NCBI GenBank assembly: GCA_937958785.1
Contig: CALGMY010000287.1
Span: forward strand, 1 to 7,186
Source: an uncultured Gammaproteobacteria bacterium
GTDB taxonomy: Bacteria > Pseudomonadota > Gammaproteobacteria > Steroidobacterales > GCA-2729495
Direction: 5' to 3'
DNA: 7,186 nucleotides
In this document: in pieces, positions 1 through 5,680 of the stretch
Numbering within the stretch: position 1 is the first letter of the stretch
Layout: each line of letters begins with the position of its first letter
Notes under the pieces: model-generated
Seen by the model: the letters and a program-made list of their open reading frames with translations, nothing else
Told to the model about the DNA's origin: nothing
Databases searched by the model: none
Made by a program: the position numbers and the translations under genes

Positions 1-1
1 C

Positions 2-1567
2 TTCGGCCATGCCCAGAACAACACGCGGCTGCTGGGCAAGATGCTGCGCATCGACGTCCTGGGTGTGCCGTACCCCGCCCCGGGCTACCAGATTCCGGCC
101 GGCAATCCCTTTGCGGCCAACCCGAAGTGCGGTCCCGCTGCCAATGCGGCGGCGTGCCCGGAGATCCATGCGAGTGGCCTGCGCAATCCTTGGCGCTGGA
201 GCTTCGACGAGCCGACCGGTGAACTCTGGCTCGGTGACGTGGGGCAGGGCAGCCGGGAGGAGGTCAACAGAATCGAGGCCGGCGGCAACTACGGCTGGGA
301 TTGCCGCGAGGGCACCATCGCCGGTCCCTCGGGCTGCGGGCCTGGCGGTTTCATCGAACCGGTCAGCGACTATCCCCACGCGAATGGCGACGTCTCGATC
401 ACGGGGGGTTACGTCTACCGCGGCGACGGCCTGCCCACGCTCCGCGGCCGCTACGTCTTCGGCGATTTCAGCTCCGGCCGGATCTGGGCGCTGGCCGACG
501 ACGGACAGGGCGGGTTCGACAACGAGGAACTGGTGAACACGCCCTACAACATCAGCGCCTTCGCCCTGGGTGCGGATGGGGAACTCTACTTCGCCGACTA
601 CGGCAATGGCCGGATCCGGCGACTCCTGGCCTCGGGCGGCGGTGGCCCGGACCCGGTGCCCGCCGACCTCGCCGACACCGGCTGCGTGGATGCCTCCGAC
701 CCGACGCAACCGGCAGCAGGACTCATTCCCTACACGGTGAACGCCCCCTTCTGGTCGGACGGCGCCGCGAAGGAGCGCCACCTGGCCCTGCCCGGAGGCG
801 CGCGCATCAGCCGGACGGCCTCGGGCGACCTCACGTTCCCCGCCGGTTCGGTACTGATGAAGTCCTTCCGCCTCGCCGGGCAGCTGGTCGAGACCCGCCT
901 CCTCATGCGCCATCCCGACGGAGGCTGGGCCGGCTATACCTACCAGTGGAACGATGCTGGCACGGCTGCCACCCGCGTGACCGGTGGCCTCATCCGCCAG
1001 GTCGCGAGCCAGACCTGGATCTATCCAACCGAGGACGAATGCCTCCAGTGCCACACGGCGGTGGCCGGCCGCACGCTGGGTCCCGAGCTGGCCCAGCTGA
1101 ACGGCAGCCTTACCTACGCCACCACCGGCATCACGGCCAACCAGCTCGCCACCCTGGAGCACATCGACGTGCTGGCCGAGGCGTTGCCCGGTCCGCCGGA
1201 CACGCTGCCGGCCCTCGTGGATCCCGGGGACGGCGGTGCGCCGCTCGGCGAACGGGCCCGCGCCTGGCTGCATACCAACTGTGCCCAGTGCCACCAGCCG
1301 GGCGGGCCGACGCCCTCGAGCCTGGACCTGCGGGCCACGACCGCGCTCGCCGCCACCAACGCCTGCGACGTCGTGCCCCAGTCGGGTGACCTCGGTATCG
1401 CCGACGCCCGGCTCGTCGCCCCGGGCGATCCGGACCGGTCGGTGCTGCTGGCACGGGTGAACCGCCGGGACGGGAACGGCATGCCCCCGGTGGGTTCCAG
1501 CCGCGTGGACGACGATGGCGTCACCCTGCTGGCCGACTGGATCATCGCCTTGCCAGGCTGTCAGTAG
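2..1567 (+). CDS. PQQ-dependent sugar-dehydrogenase-like propeller fused to diheme cytochrome c module (5' truncated)
   Basis: The reading frame is open from the left edge, so the true start and any signal peptide lie outside the window; the ATG at 41 is internal, because the preceding residues GHAQNNTRLLGK already match the family. The N-terminal part has hallmarks of soluble PQQ glucose/sorbosone dehydrogenase propellers: LLGKMLRIDV, SGLRNPWRWSFD, LGDVGQGSREEVN, GGNYGWD, and later blades with YVFGDFSSGRIWAL and ELYFADYGNGRIRRL. A Gly/Pro linker near 630-665 leads to a C-terminal module resembling the SO2930/HNE_0200-type diheme family (PFWSDGA..K). It has two CxxCH heme sites, CLQCH at 1040-1054 and CAQCH at 1280-1294, and a distal GMPP methionine at 1481 that could be an axial ligand. 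By family knowledge it is periplasmic and oxidises a sugar or alcohol, passing electrons to c-type hemes; the substrate cannot be read from sequence. The TAG stop lies 3 bp from the stop of the convergent permease gene. Confidence 0.88.
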   Translation, partial: FGHAQNNTRLLGKMLRIDVLGVPYPAPGYQIPAGNPFAANPKCGPAANAAACPEIHASGLRNPWRWSFDEPTGELWLGDVGQGSREEVNRIEAGGNYGWDCREGTIAGPSGCGPGGFIEPVSDYPHANGDVSITGGYVYRGDGLPTLRGRYVFGDFSSGRIWALADDGQGGFDNEELVNTPYNISAFALGADGELYFADYGNGRIRRLLASGGGGPDPVPADLADTGCVDASDPTQPAAGLIPYTVNAPFWSDGAAKERHLALPGGARISRTASGDLTFPAGSVLMKSFRLAGQLVETRLLMRHPDGGWAGYTYQWNDAGTAATRVTGGLIRQVASQTWIYPTEDECLQCHTAVAGRTLGPELAQLNGSLTYATTGITANQLATLEHIDVLAEALPGPPDTLPALVDPGDGGAPLGERARAWLHTNCAQCHQPGGPTPSSLDLRATTALAATNACDVVPQSGDLGIADARLVAPGDPDRSVLLARVNRRDGNGMPPVGSSRVDDDGVTLLADWIIALPGCQ

Positions 1568-1570
1568 GCG

Positions 1571-3196
1571 CTACTCCACGTCGAGGGGTCGCGGCAGGTC
1601 CGGCGGCGGCTCCGCGCCCCGCACGATCTCGCCCCGCGCGAGCTTCGAGTGCCGGTAGCCGTAGGCGAAATACACCGCCAAGCCGCAGATCAGGTACACC
1701 AAGAAGAAGAGACGGGTGTGGTCGTTGGCCATGAGCGACATGAGCAGGAAGAGGCACATGGCGGCCCCCATGACGGGGGTGAAGGGGAATAGCGGGGTGC
1801 GGAAGGGCCGCTTGAGTCCCGGCGCCGCCCACCGCAGGTAGAGCACCGTGATGCAGACGATCGCGAACGCTGCCAGTGCGCCCACGTTGGTGAGGTCCGC
1901 CAGCGACCCCAGCGACATGAAGCCGGCGAAGCCCGAGGCCAGGGCGCCGACGAGCAGGGTGTTGATCCAGGGGGTGCGGAACTTCGGGTGCACGGCGGCC
2001 AGGGGCGCCGGCAGCAGGCCGTCCCGGGCCATGGTGTAGAAGATCCGGGTCTGCGCGTAGAGCAGCACCAGCATCACGGACGAAAGGCCGGCGATGGCCC
2101 CGATCTTCACGAGGATGGCGAACCAGGGCAGGCCGATCAGGTTCACGGCCTTGGCGATGGGCGCCGGGTCGTCGAGCTCCGTGTAGGGCACGATGCCCAC
2201 CAGCACCGCCGCCGTGAGGATGTAGAGGGCCGTGCAGATCAGCAGGGAACCCAGGATGCCGATCGGCATGTCACGGGCGGGATTGCGGGATTCCGCCCCC
2301 GCCGTCGAGACGGCCTCAAAGCCGAGGTAGGCGAAGAAGACGGTGGCGGCGCCCGCAATCAGACCGCCGATGCCATATCGGGATGTGTTCTGTCCCGTCA
2401 CCACGTCCACGAGCGCCCGCCAGATGTCGGCCCAGAAGCCCCGGGGCGTGCCCTCCGGCGGCGGGGGGATCTCTGCCGGCACCAGCGGCGACCAGAGCTC
2501 CGGGTTCACGAAGAAGGCGCCGATGACGATGAAGGCAACCACCACGGAGACCTTGATGGCCACCACGATGTTGTTGACGGTGGTGGACTCGGAGATGCCG
2601 ACGACGAGGAGGGCGGTGACCGCGACGATTGCCACCACCGCCGGCAGGTTCACGATGCCGGTCGCCACCACCTCGCCTGCCTGCACGACCTCGACGCCGG
2701 GTGCCGCCGTGAGGGCTGGCGCGAGGTGTATGCCGATGTCGGCCATCAGGCTGCCGAAGTAGCCCGACCAGCCCACGGCCACCGTGGCCGCGGCGAGGCC
2801 GTACTCCAGGACGAGCAGGAGGCCCATCACCCAGGCCGCGAGCTCCCCCATGGCCGCGTAGGAGTAGGAATAGGCCGATCCCGACACGGGGACGGCCGAG
2901 GCGAGCTCGGCGTAGCACAGCGCGACGAAGGTGCAGAGCAGCCCGGTGATGATGAAAGAAATCATGATGCCCGGGCCCGCGAAGGTCGCCGCAGCCCGGC
3001 CGGTGAGCACGAAGATGCCCGTGCCAATGATGCAGCCGATGCCGAGCAGGACCAGGTTCAGGGCCCCGAGGCTGCGTTTCAGTTCGCCCCGTTCGTGCTC
3101 GGCGTGCATCTGCTCGACGGTCTTCCGGATGAAGAGCCGGCGCAGGCCGGTGGGCGTACCGGTGGTGGTGGTGGGTGCTGCTGGCATGTCCTTCAT
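1571..3196 (-). CDS. APC-superfamily amino acid permease (cationic amino acid transporter-like)
   Basis: This 541-residue inner-membrane protein has about 12 or more hydrophobic segments. Family signatures are the first membrane helix GIGCIIGTGIFVLTG (52-66), the unwound helix-6 region FFAYLGFEAVST followed by AESRNPARDMPIGI (287-314), and QTRIFYTMARDGLLP (382-396). These match the CAT/YfnA-type branch of the amino acid-polyamine-organocation superfamily, which imports amino acids by proton coupling or exchange; the actual substrate is not determinable here. A proline-rich hydrophilic stretch (about 231-275, with PPPPEGTP) lies before helix 6. The ATG at 3196 is supported by an ATGA overlap with the stop of the upstream VOC gene and by a GAGG ribosome site 7 nt before it, inside that gene's last codons. 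The alternative ATG at codon 4 is less likely. The gene is probably translated by coupling from the VOC message. Confidence 0.93.
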   Translation of the reverse strand: MKDMPAAPTTTTGTPTGLRRLFIRKTVEQMHAEHERGELKRSLGALNLVLLGIGCIIGTGIFVLTGRAAATFAGPGIMISFIITGLLCTFVALCYAELASAVPVSGSAYSYSYAAMGELAAWVMGLLLVLEYGLAAATVAVGWSGYFGSLMADIGIHLAPALTAAPGVEVVQAGEVVATGIVNLPAVVAIVAVTALLVVGISESTTVNNIVVAIKVSVVVAFIVIGAFFVNPELWSPLVPAEIPPPPEGTPRGFWADIWRALVDVVTGQNTSRYGIGGLIAGAATVFFAYLGFEAVSTAGAESRNPARDMPIGILGSLLICTALYILTAAVLVGIVPYTELDDPAPIAKAVNLIGLPWFAILVKIGAIAGLSSVMLVLLYAQTRIFYTMARDGLLPAPLAAVHPKFRTPWINTLLVGALASGFAGFMSLGSLADLTNVGALAAFAIVCITVLYLRWAAPGLKRPFRTPLFPFTPVMGAAMCLFLLMSLMANDHTRLFFLVYLICGLAVYFAYGYRHSKLARGEIVRGAEPPPDLPRPLDVE

Positions 3197-4137
3197 CCCT
3201 GTACCTCGATGCGAAAGCCGGTCGGCGACCGGAACGAAATCAGCGGGCCCTTCCCGTACAGGGCATCCACCACCCCGTGTTCGGTGACGGCGATGCCTGC
3301 CCGGGCCAGCCGGGCGCGGAGCGGGCCAGGGTCCGCCACCCGGTAATGGACGTGCAGTATGCCCGTGGCCGGGGGATTTGCGCGCGGGTAGAGGTCCGCG
3401 CCCGCGACCCGCTGGTACTCGATGATCTCGATGCGCCCCAGGGGCTCCGCGGGCGCGCCGAACACCCGGATGTCGAGCCCCGCGCCGGGTGGCAGACCCA
3501 CGGTTGCCTCGATGGCGGGACCCTCCAGCAGCAACTCGAGAGTCGTGGCGAGGCCCAGCACCTCGCTGTAGAAGCGGGCTTCCGCAGCGCCGTCTTCCAC
3601 AATCGTCACCACCGGGCCCACGCCCGCGAAACCCCGGTTCGACAACGTCGTTGCGTAGCCGGGTCCGATGACCTCGAGGAGCACCACGTTCAGTTCGTCA
3701 TGGCCCGGGAGGTGTGCTTCCCGGAACACGAGGTCCCCGGCCGGGATCTCACCCCACCGGGACCGGAAGCGGTGGCCGCCCGCCTCCAGGGCAGCGAAGG
3801 AGGCGGGCAGGTCGCCCGTGTAGATGTCCAGGTTCTTGGGCAGCCGGTCGCAGGGGCCCGCACCGCGGCGGACCGGAGGCAGGGGCGCGACGAATTCCAC
3901 GAGGTGCAGGTTCCCGGCGACCGCCCAACGGTCCGGCCCGAGCGGGGACGCGAGCAGGGCCTGCCCCGAGATACCCGCGGGTGGCAGGCCGAAGGCCCGG
4001 GCGAGGTCCGGATCGGCACCGTCCCGCCGGCGCCGGACCCCGAAGCCGAAGTTCCCTTCCCAGAAGCCGATGGCCTCGTCGAGCCGGGTCACCCCGACGG
4101 TGACATGGGCGAAGGCCCCCAACCCCGGCTCCTGCAA
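3193..4137 (-). CDS. Tandem-domain VOC (glyoxalase/dioxygenase fold) family protein
   Basis: This 314-residue, probably cytoplasmic protein is built of two VOC units, roughly residues 7-157 and 171-313. Unit 1 opens with AFAHVTVGVTRLDEAIGFWE and contains HLVEFVAP (78-85); unit 2 has VVTIVEDGAAEARFYSEVLG (177-196), ILHVHYRVAD and the typical end ISFRSPTGFRIEV. His11, Glu81 and Glu155 sit where VOC metal ligands usually lie. Unit 2 lacks a histidine in its first strand, so it may be structural or bind metal differently. The fold covers glyoxalases, extradiol dioxygenases, epimerases and resistance proteins, so no reaction is assigned. The TTG start was chosen because GGGAGG lies 6 nt upstream and no in-frame ATG precedes the conserved first strand. 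It heads an operon with the permease, overlapping it as ATGA. A role in metabolising what the permease imports is only an inference. Confidence 0.85.
   Translation of the reverse strand: MQEPGLGAFAHVTVGVTRLDEAIGFWEGNFGFGVRRRRDGADPDLARAFGLPPAGISGQALLASPLGPDRWAVAGNLHLVEFVAPLPPVRRGAGPCDRLPKNLDIYTGDLPASFAALEAGGHRFRSRWGEIPAGDLVFREAHLPGHDELNVVLLEVIGPGYATTLSNRGFAGVGPVVTIVEDGAAEARFYSEVLGLATTLELLLEGPAIEATVGLPPGAGLDIRVFGAPAEPLGRIEIIEYQRVAGADLYPRANPPATGILHVHYRVADPGPLRARLARAGIAVTEHGVVDALYGKGPLISFRSPTGFRIEVQG
3204..3207 (-). promoter_or_regulatory. Ribosome binding site of the permease gene
   Basis: On the minus strand GAGG is followed by 7 nt and then the permease ATG. The site lies within the last codons of the VOC gene (Ile-Glu-Val-Gln-Gly-stop). 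Together with the ATGA overlap it fixes the permease start and points to translational coupling. Confidence 0.6.
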
Positions 4138-4143
4138 GCGTCG

Positions 4144-4149
4144 CCTCCC
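4144..4149 (-). promoter_or_regulatory. Ribosome binding site deciding the TTG start of the VOC gene
   Basis: On the minus strand GGGAGG, then the 6-nt spacer CGACGC, then TTG. This is the strongest Shine-Dalgarno match in the window and is the reason for preferring the rare TTG codon at 4137. Confidence 0.65.
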
Positions 4150-4183
4150 ACATGGCGGGGCGCGTTACTGCCCCACCGTCGGA

Positions 4184-4189
4184 ATTCTA
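4184..4189 (-). promoter_or_regulatory. Possible -10 element for the VOC-permease operon
   Basis: TAGAAT on the minus strand matches the sigma-70 consensus TATAAT at 5 of 6 positions. A start about 7 nt downstream would give a leader of roughly 40 nt to the TTG. No good -35 hexamer is seen at normal spacing, so the call is tentative. Confidence 0.3.
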
Positions 4190-4292
4190 TGCGGACGCGC
4201 CGACGGCCGCGGGGCCCTTTTGCGGTGCTTCCGGTGGCCCCGGCAGCGGGGCGCGGGGAAATGCCGCGCCCGTCGCTTCGGTGAAAACCCCG

Positions 4293-4301
4293 TGCTAGAG
4301 T
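4293..4301 (+). promoter_or_regulatory. Possible extended -10 promoter for the FKBP-RRM unit
   Basis: TGCTAGAGT fits the extended -10 pattern TGn-TAnAnT, which can work without a strong -35; no clear -35 lies 16-18 nt upstream. Transcription from here would give a leader of about 170 nt before the GTG at 4479. Confidence 0.35.
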
Positions 4302-4467
4302 CGGCCCATCGGGGGGATTGCGGGCTGACCATCCAGGCAGGCCCCCGCCGTAGTTTCATCTGGAGAGGCTAGGCGCGCGTTGTCACCGGCGGTAGTCACC
4401 GCACTCCTCGGAAGCCGCCCGCAACGATCCTGTCATTCCTCCCGTGCACCGTCCCTTTCCCGTCCCT

Positions 4468-4477
4468 GGAATATTCC
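4468..4477. repeat. Perfect 10-bp palindrome before the FKBP start
   Basis: GGAATATTCC is its own reverse complement and ends 1 nt before the chosen GTG. Its first half (GGAA) is the only weak ribosome-site candidate, 7 nt from the start. It is A/T-rich within a very GC-rich region. It could be a protein-binding site or coincidence. Confidence 0.35.
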
Positions 4478-4478
4478 C

Positions 4479-4991
4479 GTGAACCCGGCCCGTGCTGCTG
4501 CCCCGGCGTTGCTGCTGTGCCTGGCGGCCGCGATTTCCGGCAGTCTCGTCGTCCCCGCCGCGATGGCGGCGGAGGCCGCGGTGATCCAGAGCGGACGCAA
4601 GGTCGACATCGAGTACACGCTCACCCTCGACGACGGCTCCACGGTCCAGTCGAACGTTGGCGGCAAGCCATTGAGTTTCGTCGCGGGTTCGGGCCAGATC
4701 ATTCCCGGCCTCGAGACAGCGCTGGCGGGCAAGGCAGCCCGTGACCGCGTGAAGGTGCGGATTCCTGCCGAACAGGCCTACGGGGCCACCGATCCCGGCA
4801 AGATGCAGGAAGTCCCGCTCGACAAGATCCCGGAGGATGCGCGCAAGGTAGGCACCCTGCTGAGCGCGCAGGGATTCGACGGCCCCATCCGGGTCGCCGA
4901 AGTACGCCCCGACGTGGTGGTGCTCGATTTCAACCACCCGCTGGCGGGCAAGGCGCTCACGTTCGACGTTCTCGTGCTGTCCATCAATTGA
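4479..4991 (+). CDS. SlyD-like FKBP-type peptidyl-prolyl cis-trans isomerase with signal peptide
   Basis: This 170-residue protein catalyses prolyl cis-trans isomerisation and probably acts as a chaperone outside the cytoplasm. Residues 1-30 look like a signal peptide: one Arg, a hydrophobic core (PALLLCLAAAISGSLVV) and a likely cut after AMA. Cys14 is not in a good lipobox. FKBP signatures follow: VDIEYTLTLDDGS (42-54), SFVAGSGQIIPGLETAL (66-82) and RIPAEQAYG (94-102). Next comes an inserted flap-like section and FNHPLAGKALTFDVLVL (151-167), a strong SlyD-type motif. The His-rich metal-binding tail of E. coli SlyD is absent. The frame extends upstream to a TTG at 4380, but those 33 residues are not family-like and would put the signal sequence inside the protein, so GTG at 4479 is preferred although its ribosome site is weak. 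An ATG at 4563 would remove the signal peptide. The RRM gene follows after 21 bp, probably on the same transcript. Confidence 0.87.
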   Translation: MNPARAAAPALLLCLAAAISGSLVVPAAMAAEAAVIQSGRKVDIEYTLTLDDGSTVQSNVGGKPLSFVAGSGQIIPGLETALAGKAARDRVKVRIPAEQAYGATDPGKMQEVPLDKIPEDARKVGTLLSAQGFDGPIRVAEVRPDVVVLDFNHPLAGKALTFDVLVLSIN

Positions 4992-5000
4992 GGAGCCATC

Positions 5001-5004
5001 AAGG
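5001..5004 (+). promoter_or_regulatory. Ribosome binding site of the RRM gene
   Basis: AAGG lies 8 nt before the ATG at 5013, in the 21-bp gap after the FKBP stop. A better consensus match, AGGAG (4991-4995), starts on the last base of that stop but is 17 nt away, which is too far for normal use on its own. Confidence 0.45.
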
Positions 5005-5012
5005 TACCCGTC

Positions 5013-5441
5013 ATGACCAGGATCTACGTAGGCAATCTGCCGTATAGCGCCGACGAGGAGTCGGTCCGTGCGCTGTTCTCACAGCACGGCACCGTCGAAG
5101 CCGTGCGCCTCATCAACGATCGCGAGACCGGCCGTTTCCGCGGCTTCTGTTTCGTCGAGATGCCCGAGTCCGACGCCCAGACGGCCATCGCCCGCCTGAA
5201 CGGCCACGACATGCAGGGCCGCCAGCTGCGCGTGAACGAAGCGCGCGAGCGTGAGGGCGGTGGCGGTGGTGGTGGCGGCCGTGGCCGCTTCGGCGGCGGC
5301 GGTGGTGGTGGCGGCTATGGTGGTGGCGGCCGCGACGGCGGCGGTGGCTACGCTGGCGGCGGCCGTGATGGTGGTGGCGGTTACGGCGGCGGTGGTGGCC
5401 GTGACGGCGGTGGTCGTGGCCGGGGTGGCCCGCGCTACTGA
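5013..5441 (+). CDS. Glycine-rich RNA-binding protein with one RRM domain
   Basis: This 142-residue protein should bind single-stranded RNA in the cytoplasm. Residues 3-78 form one RNA recognition motif with RNP2 IYVGNL (4-9) and RNP1 RGFCFVEM (43-50); the RNP1 aromatic positions are Phe45 and Phe47, and Tyr5 in RNP2 is a third likely RNA-stacking residue. Residues 82-142 are almost only Gly with Arg, Asp, Tyr and one Phe, ending in RGRGGPRY. This tail contains three 11-residue repeats beginning at Tyr102, Tyr113 and Tyr124. The layout is that of bacterial and cyanobacterial Rbp proteins and plant-type glycine-rich RNA-binding proteins. Some relatives respond to cold or assist RNA folding, but that is family knowledge, not shown here. 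The tail may promote weak RNA binding or self-association. No cold-shock leader is recognisable. Two hairpins follow the stop and may protect or end the transcript. Confidence 0.93.
   Translation: MTRIYVGNLPYSADEESVRALFSQHGTVEAVRLINDRETGRFRGFCFVEMPESDAQTAIARLNGHDMQGRQLRVNEAREREGGGGGGGGRGRFGGGGGGGGYGGGGRDGGGGYAGGGRDGGGGYGGGGGRDGGGRGRGGPRY
5316..5414 (+). repeat. Three 33-bp tandem repeats coding the Gly-rich tail
   Basis: Three in-frame units of 33 bp begin at 5316, 5349 and 5382 and encode YGGGGRDGGGG, YAGGGRDGGGG and YGGGGGRDGGG. The first two align exactly; in the third the Arg-Asp is shifted by one residue. Glycine codons alternate between GGC and GGT, so the DNA units are similar but not identical. 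Unit number could vary between strains by slippage or recombination. Confidence 0.8.
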
Positions 5442-5464
5442 CGCCCAGCTTCTCTGATGGACGA

Positions 5465-5489
5465 CCGGCCGTGGTGCCTTCACGGCCGG
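5465..5489. terminator. Hairpin after the RRM gene (9-bp stem), possible terminator
   Basis: CCGGCCGTG (5465-5473) pairs perfectly with CACGGCCGG (5481-5489) around a 7-nt loop, 24 nt after the RRM stop. It is followed by ATTCCCC rather than a run of T, so it is not a classical intrinsic terminator. It may stabilise the 3' end or work with a termination factor. Confidence 0.45.
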
Positions 5490-5515
5490 ATTCCCCGGGG
5501 GGACTGGTCAGGACG

Positions 5516-5540
5516 ACCCGCCGGCGCAATGCCGGCGGGT
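5516..5540. terminator. Hairpin between RRM gene and tRNA (10-bp stem), possible bidirectional terminator
   Basis: ACCCGCCGGC (5516-5525) pairs perfectly with GCCGGCGGGT (5531-5540) around the loop GCAAT. It lies 21 nt past the 3' end of the minus-strand tRNA and downstream of the plus-strand RRM gene, so it could end either transcript. Neither side has a T-run. Confidence 0.45.
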
Positions 5541-5561
5541 GCCTTCACGCCTTGGCTGGCG

Positions 5562-5637
5562 TGGTGGGCCCGCCAGGACTCGAACCTGGAACCAAGAGAT
5601 TATGAGTCTCCTGCTCTGACCATTGAGCTACAGGCCC
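5562..5637 (-). tRNA. tRNA with CAU anticodon, probably tRNA-Ile2 (AUA decoder)
   Basis: The 76-nt gene on the minus strand folds into a full cloverleaf with encoded CCA. The acceptor arm is GGGCCTG with CGGGCCC (one U-G pair), the D stem GCTC/GAGC, the anticodon stem GGAGA/TCTCT with loop CTCATAA, and the T arm CCAGG-TTCGAGT-CCTGG. The discriminator base is A73. A CAU anticodon can mean initiator Met, elongator Met, or Ile2 whose C34 is changed to lysidine by TilS. The initiator is ruled out because bases 1 and 72 pair (G-C) and three G-C pairs before the loop are missing. C4-G69 and C5-G68, and overall similarity to the E. coli Ile2 anticodon arm (ACTCATAAT and the TTGGT after it), favour Ile2 over elongator Met. 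The tRNA call is near certain; the Ile2 identity is likely but inferred. Confidence 0.93.
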
Positions 5638-5663
5638 CCGCCCCGGAGTTTAGCAGCACGCAC

Positions 5664-5672
5664 TGATACACT
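5664..5672 (+). promoter_or_regulatory. Possible extended -10 promoter of the methyltransferase-kinase unit
   Basis: TGATACACT fits TGn followed by a 4-of-6 match to TATAAT. It ends 8 nt before the ATG at 5681, so the transcript would begin at or next to the start codon. No ribosome site is visible before that ATG, consistent with a leaderless message. No convincing -35 is seen. Confidence 0.35.
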
Positions 5673-5680
5673 AGCGTCCC

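Larger units (their letters stand above)
4138..4478. other. Divergent intergenic region between the VOC operon and the FKBP gene
   Basis: About 340 bp without a convincing gene. It should carry the promoters of both flanking units. I see a possible minus-strand -10 (TAGAAT, 4189-4184), a possible plus-strand extended -10 (TGCTAGAGT, 4293-4301), a 6-bp inverted repeat CGGGGG/CCCCCG (4310-4315 and 4342-4347), a direct repeat GTCACCG (4382-4388 and 4395-4401), and a palindrome just before the FKBP start. Open frames that cross it lack family-like sequence and good ribosome sites. Confidence 0.55.

Noticed and set aside
301..1389. Alternative + strand frame inside the dehydrogenase-cytochrome gene
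   Set aside because: Overlaps the frame that carries the propeller and heme motifs; Arg-rich composition is an out-of-frame artefact.
1988..3346. Long + strand open frame (452 codons) opposite the permease
   Set aside because: It mirrors the permease on the other strand, is rich in Arg/Gly/His/Asp typical of antisense GC-rich frames, and has no domain.
3175..4284. Long + strand open frame opposite the VOC gene
   Set aside because: Antisense shadow of a clear VOC protein; low-complexity Arg/Pro/Gly composition and no family match.
4165..4372. Small genes in the divergent intergenic region
   Set aside because: Frames on both strands are Arg/Pro-rich, lack ribosome sites and overlap probable promoter sequence.
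4380..4478. Upstream TTG start for the FKBP gene
   Set aside because: It would bury the signal peptide behind 33 unrelated residues; GTG at 4479 gives a normal signal-peptide layout.
5316..5414. CRISPR array
   Set aside because: The repeats are in-frame coding units without unique spacers.
5079..5529. Antisense frames rich in Ala/Thr or His/Arg across the RRM gene
   Set aside because: They arise from the reverse complement of glycine-codon repeats and have no independent support.
5562..5637. tRNA as an integration site for a mobile element
   Set aside because: No integrase, phage gene or repeated tRNA 3' end is present in the window.
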